Part shown: piece after piece, positions 44,288 to 53,410 of the stretch | Layout of the letters: the number at the start of each line of letters is the position of its first letter | How positions within the stretch are numbered: position 1 is the first letter of the stretch | NCBI GenBank assembly: GCA_019119595.1 | Contig: DWWS01000018.1 | Coordinates: 124,001-188,000, forward strand | Length of the DNA: 64,000 nucleotides | DNA from: Candidatus Eisenbergiella merdavium | GTDB taxonomy: Bacteria; Bacillota; Clostridia; Lachnospirales; Lachnospiraceae | Direction of reading: 5' to 3' | The notes under the pieces: generated by a model | What the model saw: only the letters and a program-made list of their open reading frames with translations | Database searches by the model: none | Told to the model about the DNA's origin: nothing | Translations under genes and position numbers: made by a program

Positions 44288-45478
44288 TTATTTTCCGTAT
44301 TCCGTCCGCGCAAAGCGTTCCAGCGCCTCCAGAGAACGGATCACCTTTTCCGTGTCGATGCAGTAGGCCATCCGGAAATAGCCCGGGCAGCCGAAGGTAT
44401 CGCCCGGCACCAGGATCAGGTCATATGCAAGAGCTTTCTGGCAGAACACATTGGCATCCTCCTCCAGCGCCTTAGGGAACACATAAAAGGTTCCGCCGGG
44501 GCGGACGCAGGAAAAGCCAAGCCTTGTCAGGCAGTCATACAGAAGCTTCATGTTGGTCTCGTAAACGGACAGATCCGCCGTCCGGTCGATGACCTGCGCT
44601 ACGGCAAGCTGGATCAGGGAGGGCGGGCAGTTGTGTCCCGTTCCTCTGGAGATCTGGCCGCACATGTTCACGATCGTTTCCGCCTCCCTGCAGGCGGGAT
44701 TCACCGCCACATAGCCGATGCGCTCTCCGGGGAGCGACAGGGACTTGGAAAAGGAGTAGCAGGAAAGGGTATTGTCATAATAGCGGGAAACATAGGGGGC
44801 GGTTTTTCCATCAAACACGATCTCCCGGTAAGGCTCGTCGGAGATCAGAAAGATGTCGTGGCCATATTCCTCCTGCTTCCGGTAAAGAAGCTCTGAAAGC
44901 CTGCGGATCGTCTCCTCCGAATAGACCACGCCGGAGGGATTGTTTGGCGAATTGATCAGGACGGCCATCACCCGCTCGTTCAGCATTTCCTCGAAGGCCT
45001 CAAAATGAATCTGAAAGCCTTCCGTATCGGCGGGAACCACCTTCAGCACGGCTCCGGTTCCCTCCACATAGGGTCGGTATTCCGGGAAAAAGGGAGCAAA
45101 GGTCACAATCTCATCCCCCGGCTTTGTGACGGCGCGGAAGGCATGGGCAAGCGCTCCTGCGGCTCCCGATGCCATAAATATATGCTCCGGGCCGTAATTC
45201 ATTCCGAATCTTTGGTTCAGAGAGGAGGCAACCGACTCCCGCACGGACTGGATGCCCAGGCTGGGGCTGTAGCCGTGAATCTCCATGGGGTCCTTTTCCT
45301 GAAGCAGACGGATGCAGCAGTCCGTAAATTCCTGCGGCACAGGCACAGAAGGATTTCCCAGACTGTAATCAAACACATTTTCATATCCGATCTGCGCCCC
45401 TCTTTTCGTTGCAAATTCGGACAGTGTGCGGATGACCGACTTGCCGCCGAGCATCGCCTTATAGGTTTCCGATATCAT
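44288..45478 (-). CDS. PLP-dependent aminotransferase (class I/II)
   Basis: A fold-type I aminotransferase of 396 residues, aspartate-aminotransferase-like. Visible are the substrate segment YSLGNPSVPVP, the PLP contacts NSPNNPSGVVYS and ISDEPYREIVFDG, the Schiff-base lysine in CYSFSKSLSLPGERIGY, and the conserved arginine in FRMAYC near the carboxy end. Amino-donor and acceptor are not predictable. It shares its strand with cobS (80 bases upstream); the CobD decarboxylase of cobalamin synthesis has the same fold, but the motifs here are of the amino-acid aminotransferase type, so that link is not claimed. Confidence 0.92.
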   Translation of the reverse strand: MISETYKAMLGGKSVIRTLSEFATKRGAQIGYENVFDYSLGNPSVPVPQEFTDCCIRLLQEKDPMEIHGYSPSLGIQSVRESVASSLNQRFGMNYGPEHIFMASGAAGALAHAFRAVTKPGDEIVTFAPFFPEYRPYVEGTGAVLKVVPADTEGFQIHFEAFEEMLNERVMAVLINSPNNPSGVVYSEETIRRLSELLYRKQEEYGHDIFLISDEPYREIVFDGKTAPYVSRYYDNTLSCYSFSKSLSLPGERIGYVAVNPACREAETIVNMCGQISRGTGHNCPPSLIQLAVAQVIDRTADLSVYETNMKLLYDCLTRLGFSCVRPGGTFYVFPKALEEDANVFCQKALAYDLILVPGDTFGCPGYFRMAYCIDTEKVIRSLEALERFARTEYGK

Positions 45479-45557
45479 AGCTGATACGCCTTCTTTCTTT
45501 TTTTTATGTAATAAAGAATCCCGCTCGTGAGATTCTCCGCCTGCGGCGGGTCCCGCC

Positions 45558-46343
45558 TCAAAAGCTGGTAAAATCAGTGGGCATCCGGTAAACCAGAAGC
45601 GCCATGAGCGGGATCAGGATCTCGCAGACCTGCACGAAAAAGCTGGCGATATCCTCGGTGATCCCGCCGAAATGCTTGAACGCGACCCAGCAGTAATACA
45701 GGAACGCCAGCACCGCGCCTGCCAGACAGCCGATTCCCACGATCAGGTTCATGCGCAGCATGAGGAAGACACACAGGACGGTGTACAGAATCAGCACTAC
45801 GGTCACAGCCGCTTTCCCTTTTCCGTCCTCCGGCACATACAGAGAGCATTTGCTTTCTCTCGTATGAGGGAACCACAGGATAGACAGGCCATACAGGGAA
45901 CGGGAAAGAATGAAGCCAAATACCACCACCGGCCAGCCGTCTATGGGCATCTCGCTCCATAATCCAACGATGATCAAAAAGTAGCTGACGCAGGTGATGA
46001 TGGCGAAGTAGCCGCTGTGGGAATCCTGAAGAATATCCAGCTTTCCCTTTCTGGGCTGATGGGAGCACAGGGCGTCCACCGTTCTGAAAAAGCCGTCCAT
46101 ATGCGCGCCGCCGGAAAGCAGCAGCGGGACCATCACGCACACCACAGACCGAAGAAGCTCATAATTGAGCAGGTAGGGATGGATGATCCTCCACTCCGCG
46201 ATCAAAAATGCCATGACCGCGCCCACCCACGGTACAAAGCAGAGAAGATATCTCATGTTCTCTTTCGTTTTTTCCGTCTGCCGCGCCGGTATGATGGAAT
46301 ACATCGAGAACGCCAGGCGCAGGCTGTTCCAAATCCGCTTCAT
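45558..46343 (-). CDS. cobS: Adenosylcobinamide-GDP ribazoletransferase
   Basis: Membrane enzyme that joins adenosylcobinamide-GDP to alpha-ribazole in the last assembly steps of vitamin B12. The 261 residues show the CobS motifs GGAHMDGFFRTVDAL near residue 70, ILQDSHSGYF and FGGITEDIASFFVQ, and about seven membrane helices. ATG 46343 is preceded by GGGGTGAACAG; a start at 46364 is possible. No other cobalamin gene (cobU, cobT, cobC, cbi) lies in the window, so cobS is isolated here. Gap to the DUF3048 gene is 24 bases. Confidence 0.95.
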   Translation of the reverse strand: MKRIWNSLRLAFSMYSIIPARQTEKTKENMRYLLCFVPWVGAVMAFLIAEWRIIHPYLLNYELLRSVVCVMVPLLLSGGAHMDGFFRTVDALCSHQPRKGKLDILQDSHSGYFAIITCVSYFLIIVGLWSEMPIDGWPVVVFGFILSRSLYGLSILWFPHTRESKCSLYVPEDGKGKAAVTVVLILYTVLCVFLMLRMNLIVGIGCLAGAVLAFLYYCWVAFKHFGGITEDIASFFVQVCEILIPLMALLVYRMPTDFTSF

Positions 46344-46367
46344 CTGTTCACCCCGTTCTTTCACCGC

Positions 46368-47570
46368 TTATTCAATGACAACGTCGTCCGCATAGTCCTC
46401 CCAGATCAGGCAGATCCAGGTTTTTCCCTGATTCAGCATGATCGGATTCCCCTCGGAATCCACATAGTAGGCGGGATCGTTATCCGAATAGCGGGACCAG
46501 GTTCCTTCCGTCATCTTTCCTCCGGTGAATACCTGAACCTTCATCCCATTGTCCCCGTGCAGCCCGAAGACAAGGTAGTCGTTTTCATCCCGTACCTCGC
46601 CGTGACAGTACTGGAAGATCACATTTTCATAAGCAAGCTGGTTCCCGGTGCTTTCATCGATCTGGGCCTCGCCGTACTGGTAGCGGTAGTATTTTCCGTC
46701 CTCCTCGTTGTACTCAAACCTGGCCTCGATCAGGCTGTAGCCGTTTTCCAGCCCGCTTTCCTTTCCTCCCGGATAGAGGAGGACGGCGTCCGTGCTTCCG
46801 GAATTTTCCGCCTCTTCTCCATCCGCCGCAAAGGCAAATTTTGCTTTATGGGTATCATGATAGGTCAGGCTGTAGCCGAACCGACCGATATCCTTCACCA
46901 GCCCCTCCACATCGATGCAGACATTGTTGGGAGCCTTCCTGTCGCTGGTGCGGAAAAAGGTATTGGCCGCAGGGTGATCGATGCCCGCAACGGCTCCGCT
47001 GATATTGTCCACACGATCGCTGTTGAGCAGCTCTCCCACATAGGGGGTCGCCTGTCCGAAATGCGCATAAATGGCGTCATATTCCAGCGCGCAGTAGACA
47101 AAATAATCGCGGCTGGAACGGATATAGCCGATCCGGTCCAGCTCGGTATAATCCTCAAACAGGCCCATCAGCCTGGTGATCCGGCCTTCTACAGGCGCTT
47201 CATAGACAATGGACGCCTGTTCGATCCCGGTCTGCGGACAGCCCTCCTTCCGGTTATTGAACATCACGGCAAGGGGACGGTTCGCCACCGCCTCCGCCGC
47301 TCTCGGCTCCCCGGTCAGAAAGCTGTGCTCCCCGTCATTTGCCATCAGAGCCTCGTCCTCCAAGTTCGCCTGCTCCCCGGTTTCAGCCGTCTCCGTCTGC
47401 TCCTGCGGCGCTGCAGTCTGCTCCTCGACCGGAGCGGCCGCCTGCGTTTCCTCGTTCTGCTGCTTTCCGCAGCCTGCAAGAAGCGATGCCGTCAGCACGG
47501 CGGCCCCAAAGACGGCGGCCCTGCGCTGCAGTCCGGTCAGCCCTTTCCCGTTCTTTTGTATCCTTATCAT
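46368..47570 (-). CDS. DUF3048-domain lipoprotein (YerB-like)
   Basis: A 400-residue exported lipoprotein: basic start, hydrophobic core and lipobox LLAGC with Cys34 as the lipidated residue, then a Glu/Gln/Thr/Ala-rich linker (35-85). Residues 95-395 form the DUF3048 pair of domains (PLAVMFNNRKEGCPQTGIEQASIVYEAPVEGRITRLM ... GYIRSSRDYFVYCALEYDAIYAHFGQ). The Bacillus homologue YerB is of unknown function. The open frame continues upstream of ATG 47570, but AAGGAG stands properly ahead of this ATG and the lipoprotein signal begins here. The 261-base spacer 47571-47831 towards the flippase shows a GGCCGCAGGCC stem and no gene. Confidence 0.92.
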   Translation of the reverse strand: MIRIQKNGKGLTGLQRRAAVFGAAVLTASLLAGCGKQQNEETQAAAPVEEQTAAPQEQTETAETGEQANLEDEALMANDGEHSFLTGEPRAAEAVANRPLAVMFNNRKEGCPQTGIEQASIVYEAPVEGRITRLMGLFEDYTELDRIGYIRSSRDYFVYCALEYDAIYAHFGQATPYVGELLNSDRVDNISGAVAGIDHPAANTFFRTSDRKAPNNVCIDVEGLVKDIGRFGYSLTYHDTHKAKFAFAADGEEAENSGSTDAVLLYPGGKESGLENGYSLIEARFEYNEEDGKYYRYQYGEAQIDESTGNQLAYENVIFQYCHGEVRDENDYLVFGLHGDNGMKVQVFTGGKMTEGTWSRYSDNDPAYYVDSEGNPIMLNQGKTWICLIWEDYADDVVIE

Positions 47571-47831
47571 GAAACCTTTCTCCTTCATTCTCCGCCGCAA
47601 GCCCAGGCGGAGCAAAAGCCGCAAGAATCCGGCTCCTCGTTTTTTGTCAGAGCTTTCAATATTGTACTGCACCGCCGCAGATTCGTCCAGACCTTTCACG
47701 CACATTTTATGCCATTGCCGGATGCAGGGCGGGACACGCATCCTCCGCGCTTGTCAGCGATGTGACCGGCATAGGCCAAAACAGTAACAGCAGTCCGGCC
47801 TGCGGCCATGCTGCTTCCTGAAATATCCCAT

Positions 47832-49463
47832 TCAGCGGATCAAACGGCATTTCCGGGCCATATGCACGAAAAAGGCTCCCTTTGGCAGCGACAGCAGATC
47901 CCGTTCTCCGACCGCTCCCATCTTGATCACCAGGACAAAATACAGAAGCACAGCCACGAGAAGAGCGGCCGCAAGACACACCACATTCACGGGAAGCAGA
48001 TGATACAGCCCGTAATAAACGCCGAACGCCGCGCCTCCCATGATCACCGAGGCCCAGATGGGAATACAGAAGGTATTCACCACCTCCTGCCGGTATCCCA
48101 GCTGCCGTTTCACGGAAATCCCGTTCAAAATGCACATCAGGAAGGAATACAGCACCGTGGCGACGACCAGGCTGTGAAGCCCCAGGTCCGTAAACAGAAG
48201 CAGAAGGACCAGGGCGGCCGTCTGCAGCACAAGAGCGGCGGCGGCATTGATCACGGGAAGGTTCACCTTCCCGATCCCCTGAAGGACTCCGTTTGAAATG
48301 GTGGAAATGGCGTAAAAAACGACGCTTACGCTTAAGCCCGCCAGAAGCTGGGAAACCATATCGACCGATTCCTTCTGCGGGTAGAGAAGCAGCACCACCG
48401 GCTTTGCCAGCACGGCAAGCCCCACCGCCGAAGGAATGGACAACAGCATCGTGGTCCGTACGGCGGCCGCGATCTTCCGGTTGGTCTCCCGGATATCCCT
48501 TCTGGCAAAGCTTCCGGACACCCCGGGGATCACCGCCGTCGACATGGCGGAGGCCAGGGCGATGGGGATATTGGAGATCTGCTTCGCCTTGCCTGAAAAC
48601 AGGCCGTACTGCGTATAGGCGTCCGCCTCCGACATTCCCTTCACATATTCCATGATCCTGGTATAAATGGTGAGATTCAGAGAGCTGTTGCAGTTGTAGA
48701 TGAAGGTGCTTAAGATGATCGGCGTCACCATGGTTATGATGATCCGGTAGACCTCTCCCGTATCCAGAAGCTCCCCGCTTCTGTCGCGCCGCTCCTGCTT
48801 TGCCAGGATCCGCCGGTTCAGCGCCAGGACAAACAGCATGAAAAGCAGGGCGATCAGAACCCCTGCTCCCGTACCGATGGCGCTTCCGGACGCGCCGTAT
48901 ATTGCGAGCGTGGTATCATCCTTCCCCGCCACCATCCGCATCAGCAGGAAGGCGGCAAGAATGCTGATCACCGCGTTCAGGATCTGCTCAAGGATCTGAG
49001 AAAAGGAGGTGGGTATCATCGTTCCGTGTGCCTGAAAATAGCCCCGGAGCACGCCGAGGATACCGGAGAAGAAAATGGTGGGCGCAAAGATCCTCAGAAC
49101 CGGCACTGAATTGCCTCCCACCAGAACATTTGCGAACAGCAGCGTCAAAATGCTGGCCGCGCCTCCCACCACAACCACATACATCAGCGCGCAGTGAAAG
49201 ATCTTCCTCGCGTTCCGGTACTGCCCCAGCGCCAGACGCTGCGCGATCACCTTGGAGATCGCGGACGGGATGCTGTAGGAGGACACCAGAAGGATAATGG
49301 TATAAATTTCATAGGCAGAGGAATAATAGCCGTTTCCCTCGTCCCCGATCACATGGGCCAGAGGGCTGCGGTACAGGATTCCTATGATCTTACAGATGAT
49401 TCCGGCAGCGGCAAGGATGCCGGCCTGCATGATAAAGCTGCCCTGTTTTTTCTGATTCGCCAT
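47832..49463 (-). CDS. Lipid-linked polysaccharide flippase (SpoVB/YtgP-type, MurJ superfamily)
   Basis: A 543-residue membrane protein with about 14 helices of the MVF/MATE-like exporter family. The opening GSFIMQAGILAAAGIICKIIGILYR and RSPLAHVIGDEGNGYYSSAYEIYTIIL are typical of the SpoVB/YtgP group, which includes lipid II flippases active in peptidoglycan synthesis. Its position 20 bases behind the DHHW/MBOAT pair suggests that it may instead export a glycan that this pair acetylates; both are open. ATG 49463 is six bases from GGAG; the in-frame ATG at 49475 is part of the repeated CGCTTCGGAATGGAG motif. Confidence 0.92.
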   Translation of the reverse strand: MANQKKQGSFIMQAGILAAAGIICKIIGILYRSPLAHVIGDEGNGYYSSAYEIYTIILLVSSYSIPSAISKVIAQRLALGQYRNARKIFHCALMYVVVVGGAASILTLLFANVLVGGNSVPVLRIFAPTIFFSGILGVLRGYFQAHGTMIPTSFSQILEQILNAVISILAAFLLMRMVAGKDDTTLAIYGASGSAIGTGAGVLIALLFMLFVLALNRRILAKQERRDRSGELLDTGEVYRIIITMVTPIILSTFIYNCNSSLNLTIYTRIMEYVKGMSEADAYTQYGLFSGKAKQISNIPIALASAMSTAVIPGVSGSFARRDIRETNRKIAAAVRTTMLLSIPSAVGLAVLAKPVVLLLYPQKESVDMVSQLLAGLSVSVVFYAISTISNGVLQGIGKVNLPVINAAAALVLQTAALVLLLLFTDLGLHSLVVATVLYSFLMCILNGISVKRQLGYRQEVVNTFCIPIWASVIMGGAAFGVYYGLYHLLPVNVVCLAAALLVAVLLYFVLVIKMGAVGERDLLSLPKGAFFVHMARKCRLIR

Positions 49464-49494
49464 AAAGCTCTCCATTCCGAAGCGTTCCGTCCGG

Positions 49495-50613
49495 TCACTC
49501 TGACAGACGGAAGTTGAGAAGAATGTCCAGCCGTCTCTCTACCACCTCATAAACGAAAATATCCGGCTGCTGTTCGTCGATCATGGACTGCTCAAAGCAG
49601 CCGTTCCAGTGCGGCATGTAGGTATAGGAAAAACTGGATGCAAGCACAGGCGCCATGACGCCCGCGAAGCTGTCACGCACCATAAACAGCCGCCGCGCAT
49701 CCGGAGCGTCGGACTGATAGATCAGCTCCGTCGCGTCGTCCGCCAGCAGAACCGACATGTTATTTGTGGGATATCCTTCAATCCTGTAGTTTACGTCCGA
49801 CGGGCGGGTGTTTTCATAGTAGCTGCGCAGGTTCATCATTCCCGCCAGATCATAGCCGGAAAAATCATACAGCGTAAGGGTGAGCTCCTCCACCCGGGGC
49901 ACCTCTACTCCCAGCTCCTCAAGCAGCGCCTTCGCGCCGATATAAGCGCCGAGATTGTTCCAGTGGGTATCATAATGCCAGTACAGATCGTAGGCGTCCT
50001 TATATTCCAGAAGCTCCTGCCTGGGATAGACGACCCGGATCCCCGCATCCCGCAGGCAGTCCACCACCTGCTGCGCCCTGGTCAGCTCCCCGCGCTTTGA
50101 AATATAATCCGGCAGCTTATCAGAATAAATATCTTCTTTATTGGAAGGGATCAGAACGACGAACTCGATCCCTCTTTTTTCCAGATACGCTTTGGAGGCC
50201 AGACAGTTATCCCGGATCAGCTCCAGCTCCTGCGGTGTATAGAGATTTGTTCCCTTATAGTCCTCTATGCTCTCCTCATCCGTATAGAACAGCCAGTTAT
50301 CCTTTCCGAGCACCACGCTGTCCGAGGCGGAATCCTGAAAAAGCTCCACGCTCAGGATGTTGTTCAGCTCGATGAGCTGGCTTCGAAACGGCACATGATC
50401 GTTATAATAGCTGTTAAACTGGGCCGGGAAAGCCTGCAGGCTGTCCGCAAGGGCCTTCACGCCGTCAAAGGACAGAGAGGGCATCGCGGCGAGCTGCCGG
50501 TTCTCCGTATTTTCCGTATTCAGATAGGGACGGGCGAAAAAATACGCCGCCCCGGGACCAAGCAGCATGAGCGCAAAGCAGATCAGCCATGCCGCCGCTT
50601 TTCCTTTTGTCAT
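49495..50613 (-). CDS. DHHW-family (AlgX/AlgJ-like) acetyltransfer protein
   Basis: A 372-residue membrane-anchored protein outside the cytoplasm: one helix at residues 8-28, then an SGNH-like domain of the AlgJ/AlgX/DHHW type. Signature parts are NTENRQLAAMPSLSFD, LGKDNWLFYTDEES, the DTHWNNLGAYIGA segment holding the catalytic Asp/His, and VRDSFAGVM with the nucleophilic serine. Together with the MBOAT protein encoded 31 bases upstream it should move acetyl groups onto an exported polysaccharide, as AlgI with AlgJ/AlgX does for alginate. ATG 50613 is six bases from GGAG; ATG codons at 50619 and 50625 are in frame. Confidence 0.9.
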   Translation of the reverse strand: MTKGKAAAWLICFALMLLGPGAAYFFARPYLNTENTENRQLAAMPSLSFDGVKALADSLQAFPAQFNSYYNDHVPFRSQLIELNNILSVELFQDSASDSVVLGKDNWLFYTDEESIEDYKGTNLYTPQELELIRDNCLASKAYLEKRGIEFVVLIPSNKEDIYSDKLPDYISKRGELTRAQQVVDCLRDAGIRVVYPRQELLEYKDAYDLYWHYDTHWNNLGAYIGAKALLEELGVEVPRVEELTLTLYDFSGYDLAGMMNLRSYYENTRPSDVNYRIEGYPTNNMSVLLADDATELIYQSDAPDARRLFMVRDSFAGVMAPVLASSFSYTYMPHWNGCFEQSMIDEQQPDIFVYEVVERRLDILLNFRLSE

Positions 50614-50644
50614 CCGCATCTCCATTCCGAAGCGCTTCCTTTCG

Positions 50645-52132
50645 TCAGAAATTCATATACAGAAACGCGCTGTAGGTGCTGCTCACCATCGCCATGATGC
50701 TGAGGCCCAGAAGCGCCATACAGAAGATCAGCTCCGCCGCGCCGTACTGCAGCGCTATGGCGGGCGCGCTTTCCATGGAACGCTGTTTTTCCGGGCTCCG
50801 CCTTCCCGCGAGCTTTTTCCATGCCGCCTGTACCATGCCGCAGCCGAGAACCGCGCAGACAAAGACAAAAATGGTGCGGTGATTCACGATCTCCTGTACA
50901 GCATAGCCCGACGCCGTATACGTCCAGGGAAGGAACATCCGTTTCAGGTACTGCAGCGCCAGCCCCATGTCTCCCGCCCGGAAGAACACCCAGCCCACGC
51001 ATACCACCAGGCAGGCGTAAACGTGCTTAAGCGCTCTCGTTTTTTCCAAAAGCTTTCCCAGTCCCAGCCGCTCCAGAACCTGGAACACGGCGTGGTACAG
51101 CCCCCAGCAGATGAAATCCCAGCTCGCCCCGTGCCAGAGTCCGGACGCCATGAACACAATGAAAATGTTCAGGTAGGTGCGCGCCTTTCCCTTTCTGCTT
51201 CCGCCGAGAGGGAAATACAGATATTCCTTAAACCAGGACATGAGCGTCATGTGCCATCTGCGCCAGAATTCCGTAATGGACGAGGCCAGATAAGGGTAAT
51301 CGAAGTTTTCCGACAGGCTGAAGCCGAACATTTTTCCAAGGCCGACGGCCATGTCGGAATAGCCGGAAAAATCATAATAAAGCTGCAGGGAATAGAACAG
51401 GGCTGCGATCCAGGCGAAGGCGGCGTTCACATTGCCGATATCAAGGCCGTAGATCGTATCCACGCACGCCCCAAGCGCATCCGCGACCAGCACTTTTTTC
51501 GCAAGCCCGTAAATAAAGCGCCTTATCCCTTCGCTCATCTTCTGCGCGCTCTGCCTGCGCCCGGCAAGCTGCGGCCCGAAATCGCGGTATTTCTCGATCG
51601 GTCCCTGCGTGATCTTGGGGAAAAAGGAAAAATACAGCGCCATGTTCAGAATATTTTTTTCAGCGGGAAGCTTTTCCTTATACAGATCGATCAGATAGGT
51701 GAGCGCCTGGAAGGTAAAAAACGAAACGCCGAGCGGAAGGGCGATCTGACGCATCTCGATCAGCTGCCTGCCGAGCGCCCGGTTCAGCGTGTTCGCGAAG
51801 AAATTGAAATATTTGTAGTAGCCCAGGATCCCCAGGTTCACCCCGATCCCCGCGATCAGGAGCGCCAGTCTTCCGGCTCCTGCCGCAAATATGCCCTTCC
51901 GGGATCCCATCAGAAGCCCGAGCGCATAATTCGCCAGAATGGAGACCAACAGCAGCCACAGATAATCCGGCTGTCCCCAGGCATAGAAAAAAAGGCTTGC
52001 CAGCAGCAGAAGGAGGTTCTGCAGCACATTCCTCCCAAGAATGCCTTTTCTGCCGGGAAGCCCGGCCAGCTTATCCAGTATGAAAACAATGGGCAGAAAG
52101 GCCCAGATAAATATCATCGAGCTGAAAACCAT
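50645..52132 (-). CDS. MBOAT-family O-acyltransferase (AlgI-like)
   Basis: Polytopic membrane acyltransferase of 495 residues with about 11 helices. Conserved MBOAT parts are FNFFANTLN, FPKITQGPIEKYRDF, YDFSGYSDMAVGLGKMFGF, FWRRWHMTLMSWFKEYLYFPLGGSRKG, and the catalytic histidine in LWHGASWDFICWGLYH. It passes acetyl groups across the membrane to the DHHW partner that follows. ATG 52132 lies behind AGAGGTGTAAAA. A strong promoter (52168-52195) precedes it, so it heads an operon that reaches at least to the flippase. Confidence 0.95.
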   Translation of the reverse strand: MVFSSMIFIWAFLPIVFILDKLAGLPGRKGILGRNVLQNLLLLLASLFFYAWGQPDYLWLLLVSILANYALGLLMGSRKGIFAAGAGRLALLIAGIGVNLGILGYYKYFNFFANTLNRALGRQLIEMRQIALPLGVSFFTFQALTYLIDLYKEKLPAEKNILNMALYFSFFPKITQGPIEKYRDFGPQLAGRRQSAQKMSEGIRRFIYGLAKKVLVADALGACVDTIYGLDIGNVNAAFAWIAALFYSLQLYYDFSGYSDMAVGLGKMFGFSLSENFDYPYLASSITEFWRRWHMTLMSWFKEYLYFPLGGSRKGKARTYLNIFIVFMASGLWHGASWDFICWGLYHAVFQVLERLGLGKLLEKTRALKHVYACLVVCVGWVFFRAGDMGLALQYLKRMFLPWTYTASGYAVQEIVNHRTIFVFVCAVLGCGMVQAAWKKLAGRRSPEKQRSMESAPAIALQYGAAELIFCMALLGLSIMAMVSSTYSAFLYMNF

Positions 52133-52167
52133 TTTTACACCTCTGCTCTTTGTCATCTGTCTTTCTT

Positions 52168-52195
52168 ATTATAAACGGTAACGCCGTTTTTTCAA
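52168..52195 (-). promoter_or_regulatory. Promoter of the MBOAT operon
   Basis: TTGAAA (52190-52195) and a perfect TATAAT (52168-52173) with 16-base spacing on the minus strand, 36 bases ahead of the MBOAT start. Confidence 0.75.
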
Positions 52196-52221
52196 ACCCT
52201 TTTTATTTTTCAACTTCCCTA

Positions 52222-52250
52222 TTGACCGTTTTGTTTGATTCATGTATAGT
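52222..52250 (+). promoter_or_regulatory. Promoter of the pit gene
   Basis: TTGACC (52222-52227) and TATAGT (52245-52250) with exactly 17 bases between them. It overlaps four phased TGT half-sites. Confidence 0.75.
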
Positions 52251-52270
52251 TGATGTGTATTTTGTGTAAA
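52232..52270 (+). promoter_or_regulatory. Four phased TGT half-sites (Pho-box-like) over the pit promoter
   Basis: TGTTTG, TGTATA, TGTGTA and TGTAAA begin at 52232, 52243, 52254 and 52265, each exactly 11 bases after the previous one. PhoB and PhoP bind direct repeats with this period. The sites cover the spacer, the -10 box and the transcription start, a position that would favour repression. The same TGTAAA half-site, again 11 bases apart, is found upstream of the PhoB-family regulator. Confidence 0.55.
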
Positions 52271-52344
52271 ATTAAATTCTGTCACAGAGCGCTGATGCAG
52301 CCTCGTTGATCCTGCAGAATTTTCACACAAATGAGGAGAGATAT

Positions 52345-53397
52345 ATGGATGTTTCATTTTCAGCCTTCCTTCAGGGAATGGCGTCGAATCCTGTCCTGCT
52401 GATCTCAGTGGCTCTTACCCTGGGCGTTATTTTCGTCAATGGATGGACGGATGCTCCCAATGCGATCGCCACCTGTGTCACCACGCGCTGCATGAATGTC
52501 CGTTCCGCCATTCTTATGAGCGCAGTCTTCAATTTTCTGGGCGTATTCGTCATGACCCAGATCAACAGTTCCGTTGCTTCCACAATCAGTAATATGGTAG
52601 ATTTCGGCGGCAATTCGCAGGAAGCCCTGATCGCCCTGTGCGCGGCGCTGTTTTCCATCGTCGTCTACAGCGTGGGAGCCTCCTATTTCGGCATCCCAAC
52701 CAGCGAAAGCCACAGCCTGATCGCCGGCCTTTCCGGCGCGGCCATCGCTATCCAGAGCGGAATCGGCGGCATCAATATGAGCGAATGGGCAAAGGTTCTT
52801 TACGGGCTGGTGTTAAGCCTCGCTCTCGGCTGGATCTCCGGCTGGCTCATCTGCAAGCTCGTAACCCTGATCTGCCGGGAAATGGACCGTAGAAAGACCA
52901 ACCGTTTCTTCACAGGCGCTCAGATCTTCGGCGCGGCCGCGATGAGCTTCATGCACGGCGCGCAGGACGGCCAGAAGTTCATCGGCGTCCTGTTTCTGGG
53001 CGTCGCCTTCAGCAGCGGCCAAAGCAGCGTGGAGGGCGCGGCCATCCCGGTATGGCTGATGCTTCTGTGCAGTATCGTGATGGCTCTTGGAACCAGCGTA
53101 GGCGGCGAAAAGATCATCAAGGCGGTGGGAATGGACATGGTCAGGCTGGAAAAATACCAGGGCTTTTCCGCGGATCTTTCCGCTGCTCTGTGCCTGCTGT
53201 ATTCCAGCCTTTCCGGTATCCCGGTTTCCACGACGCACACCAAGACCAGCGCTATTATGGGCGTGGGGGCTGCCAAACGGCTTTCCTCCGTCAACTTCGG
53301 CGTGGTAAAGGATATGGTGCTAACCTGGATCTTCACCTTCCCGGGCTGCGGACTGATCAGCTTCATCATGGCGAAGCTGTTTATCGCGATCTTTTAA
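52345..53397 (+). CDS. pit: Inorganic phosphate transporter of the PiT family
   Basis: Low-affinity phosphate (metal-phosphate) symporter, 350 residues with about ten membrane helices and the PiT inverted repeat. Signature sequences are VNGWTDAPNAIATCVTTR near residue 35, GIPTSESHSLIAGLSGAAIA, FMHGAQDGQKFIGV, and GIPVSTTHTKTSAIMGVG. ATG 52345 is preceded by GAGGAGAGATAT. The DUF47 regulator follows after a composite repeat of about 115 bases; such pit-DUF47 pairs are common. Confidence 0.96.
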   Translation: MDVSFSAFLQGMASNPVLLISVALTLGVIFVNGWTDAPNAIATCVTTRCMNVRSAILMSAVFNFLGVFVMTQINSSVASTISNMVDFGGNSQEALIALCAALFSIVVYSVGASYFGIPTSESHSLIAGLSGAAIAIQSGIGGINMSEWAKVLYGLVLSLALGWISGWLICKLVTLICREMDRRKTNRFFTGAQIFGAAAMSFMHGAQDGQKFIGVLFLGVAFSSGQSSVEGAAIPVWLMLLCSIVMALGTSVGGEKIIKAVGMDMVRLEKYQGFSADLSAALCLLYSSLSGIPVSTTHTKTSAIMGVGAAKRLSSVNFGVVKDMVLTWIFTFPGCGLISFIMAKLFIAIF

Positions 53398-53410
53398 ACA
53401 ATCAATGAAA

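Noticed and set aside
44288..45478. CobD threonine-phosphate decarboxylase, because of the neighbouring cobS
   Set aside because: Active-site context (FSKSLSLPGERIGY, NSPNNPSG, length 396) is that of an aspartate-type aminotransferase.
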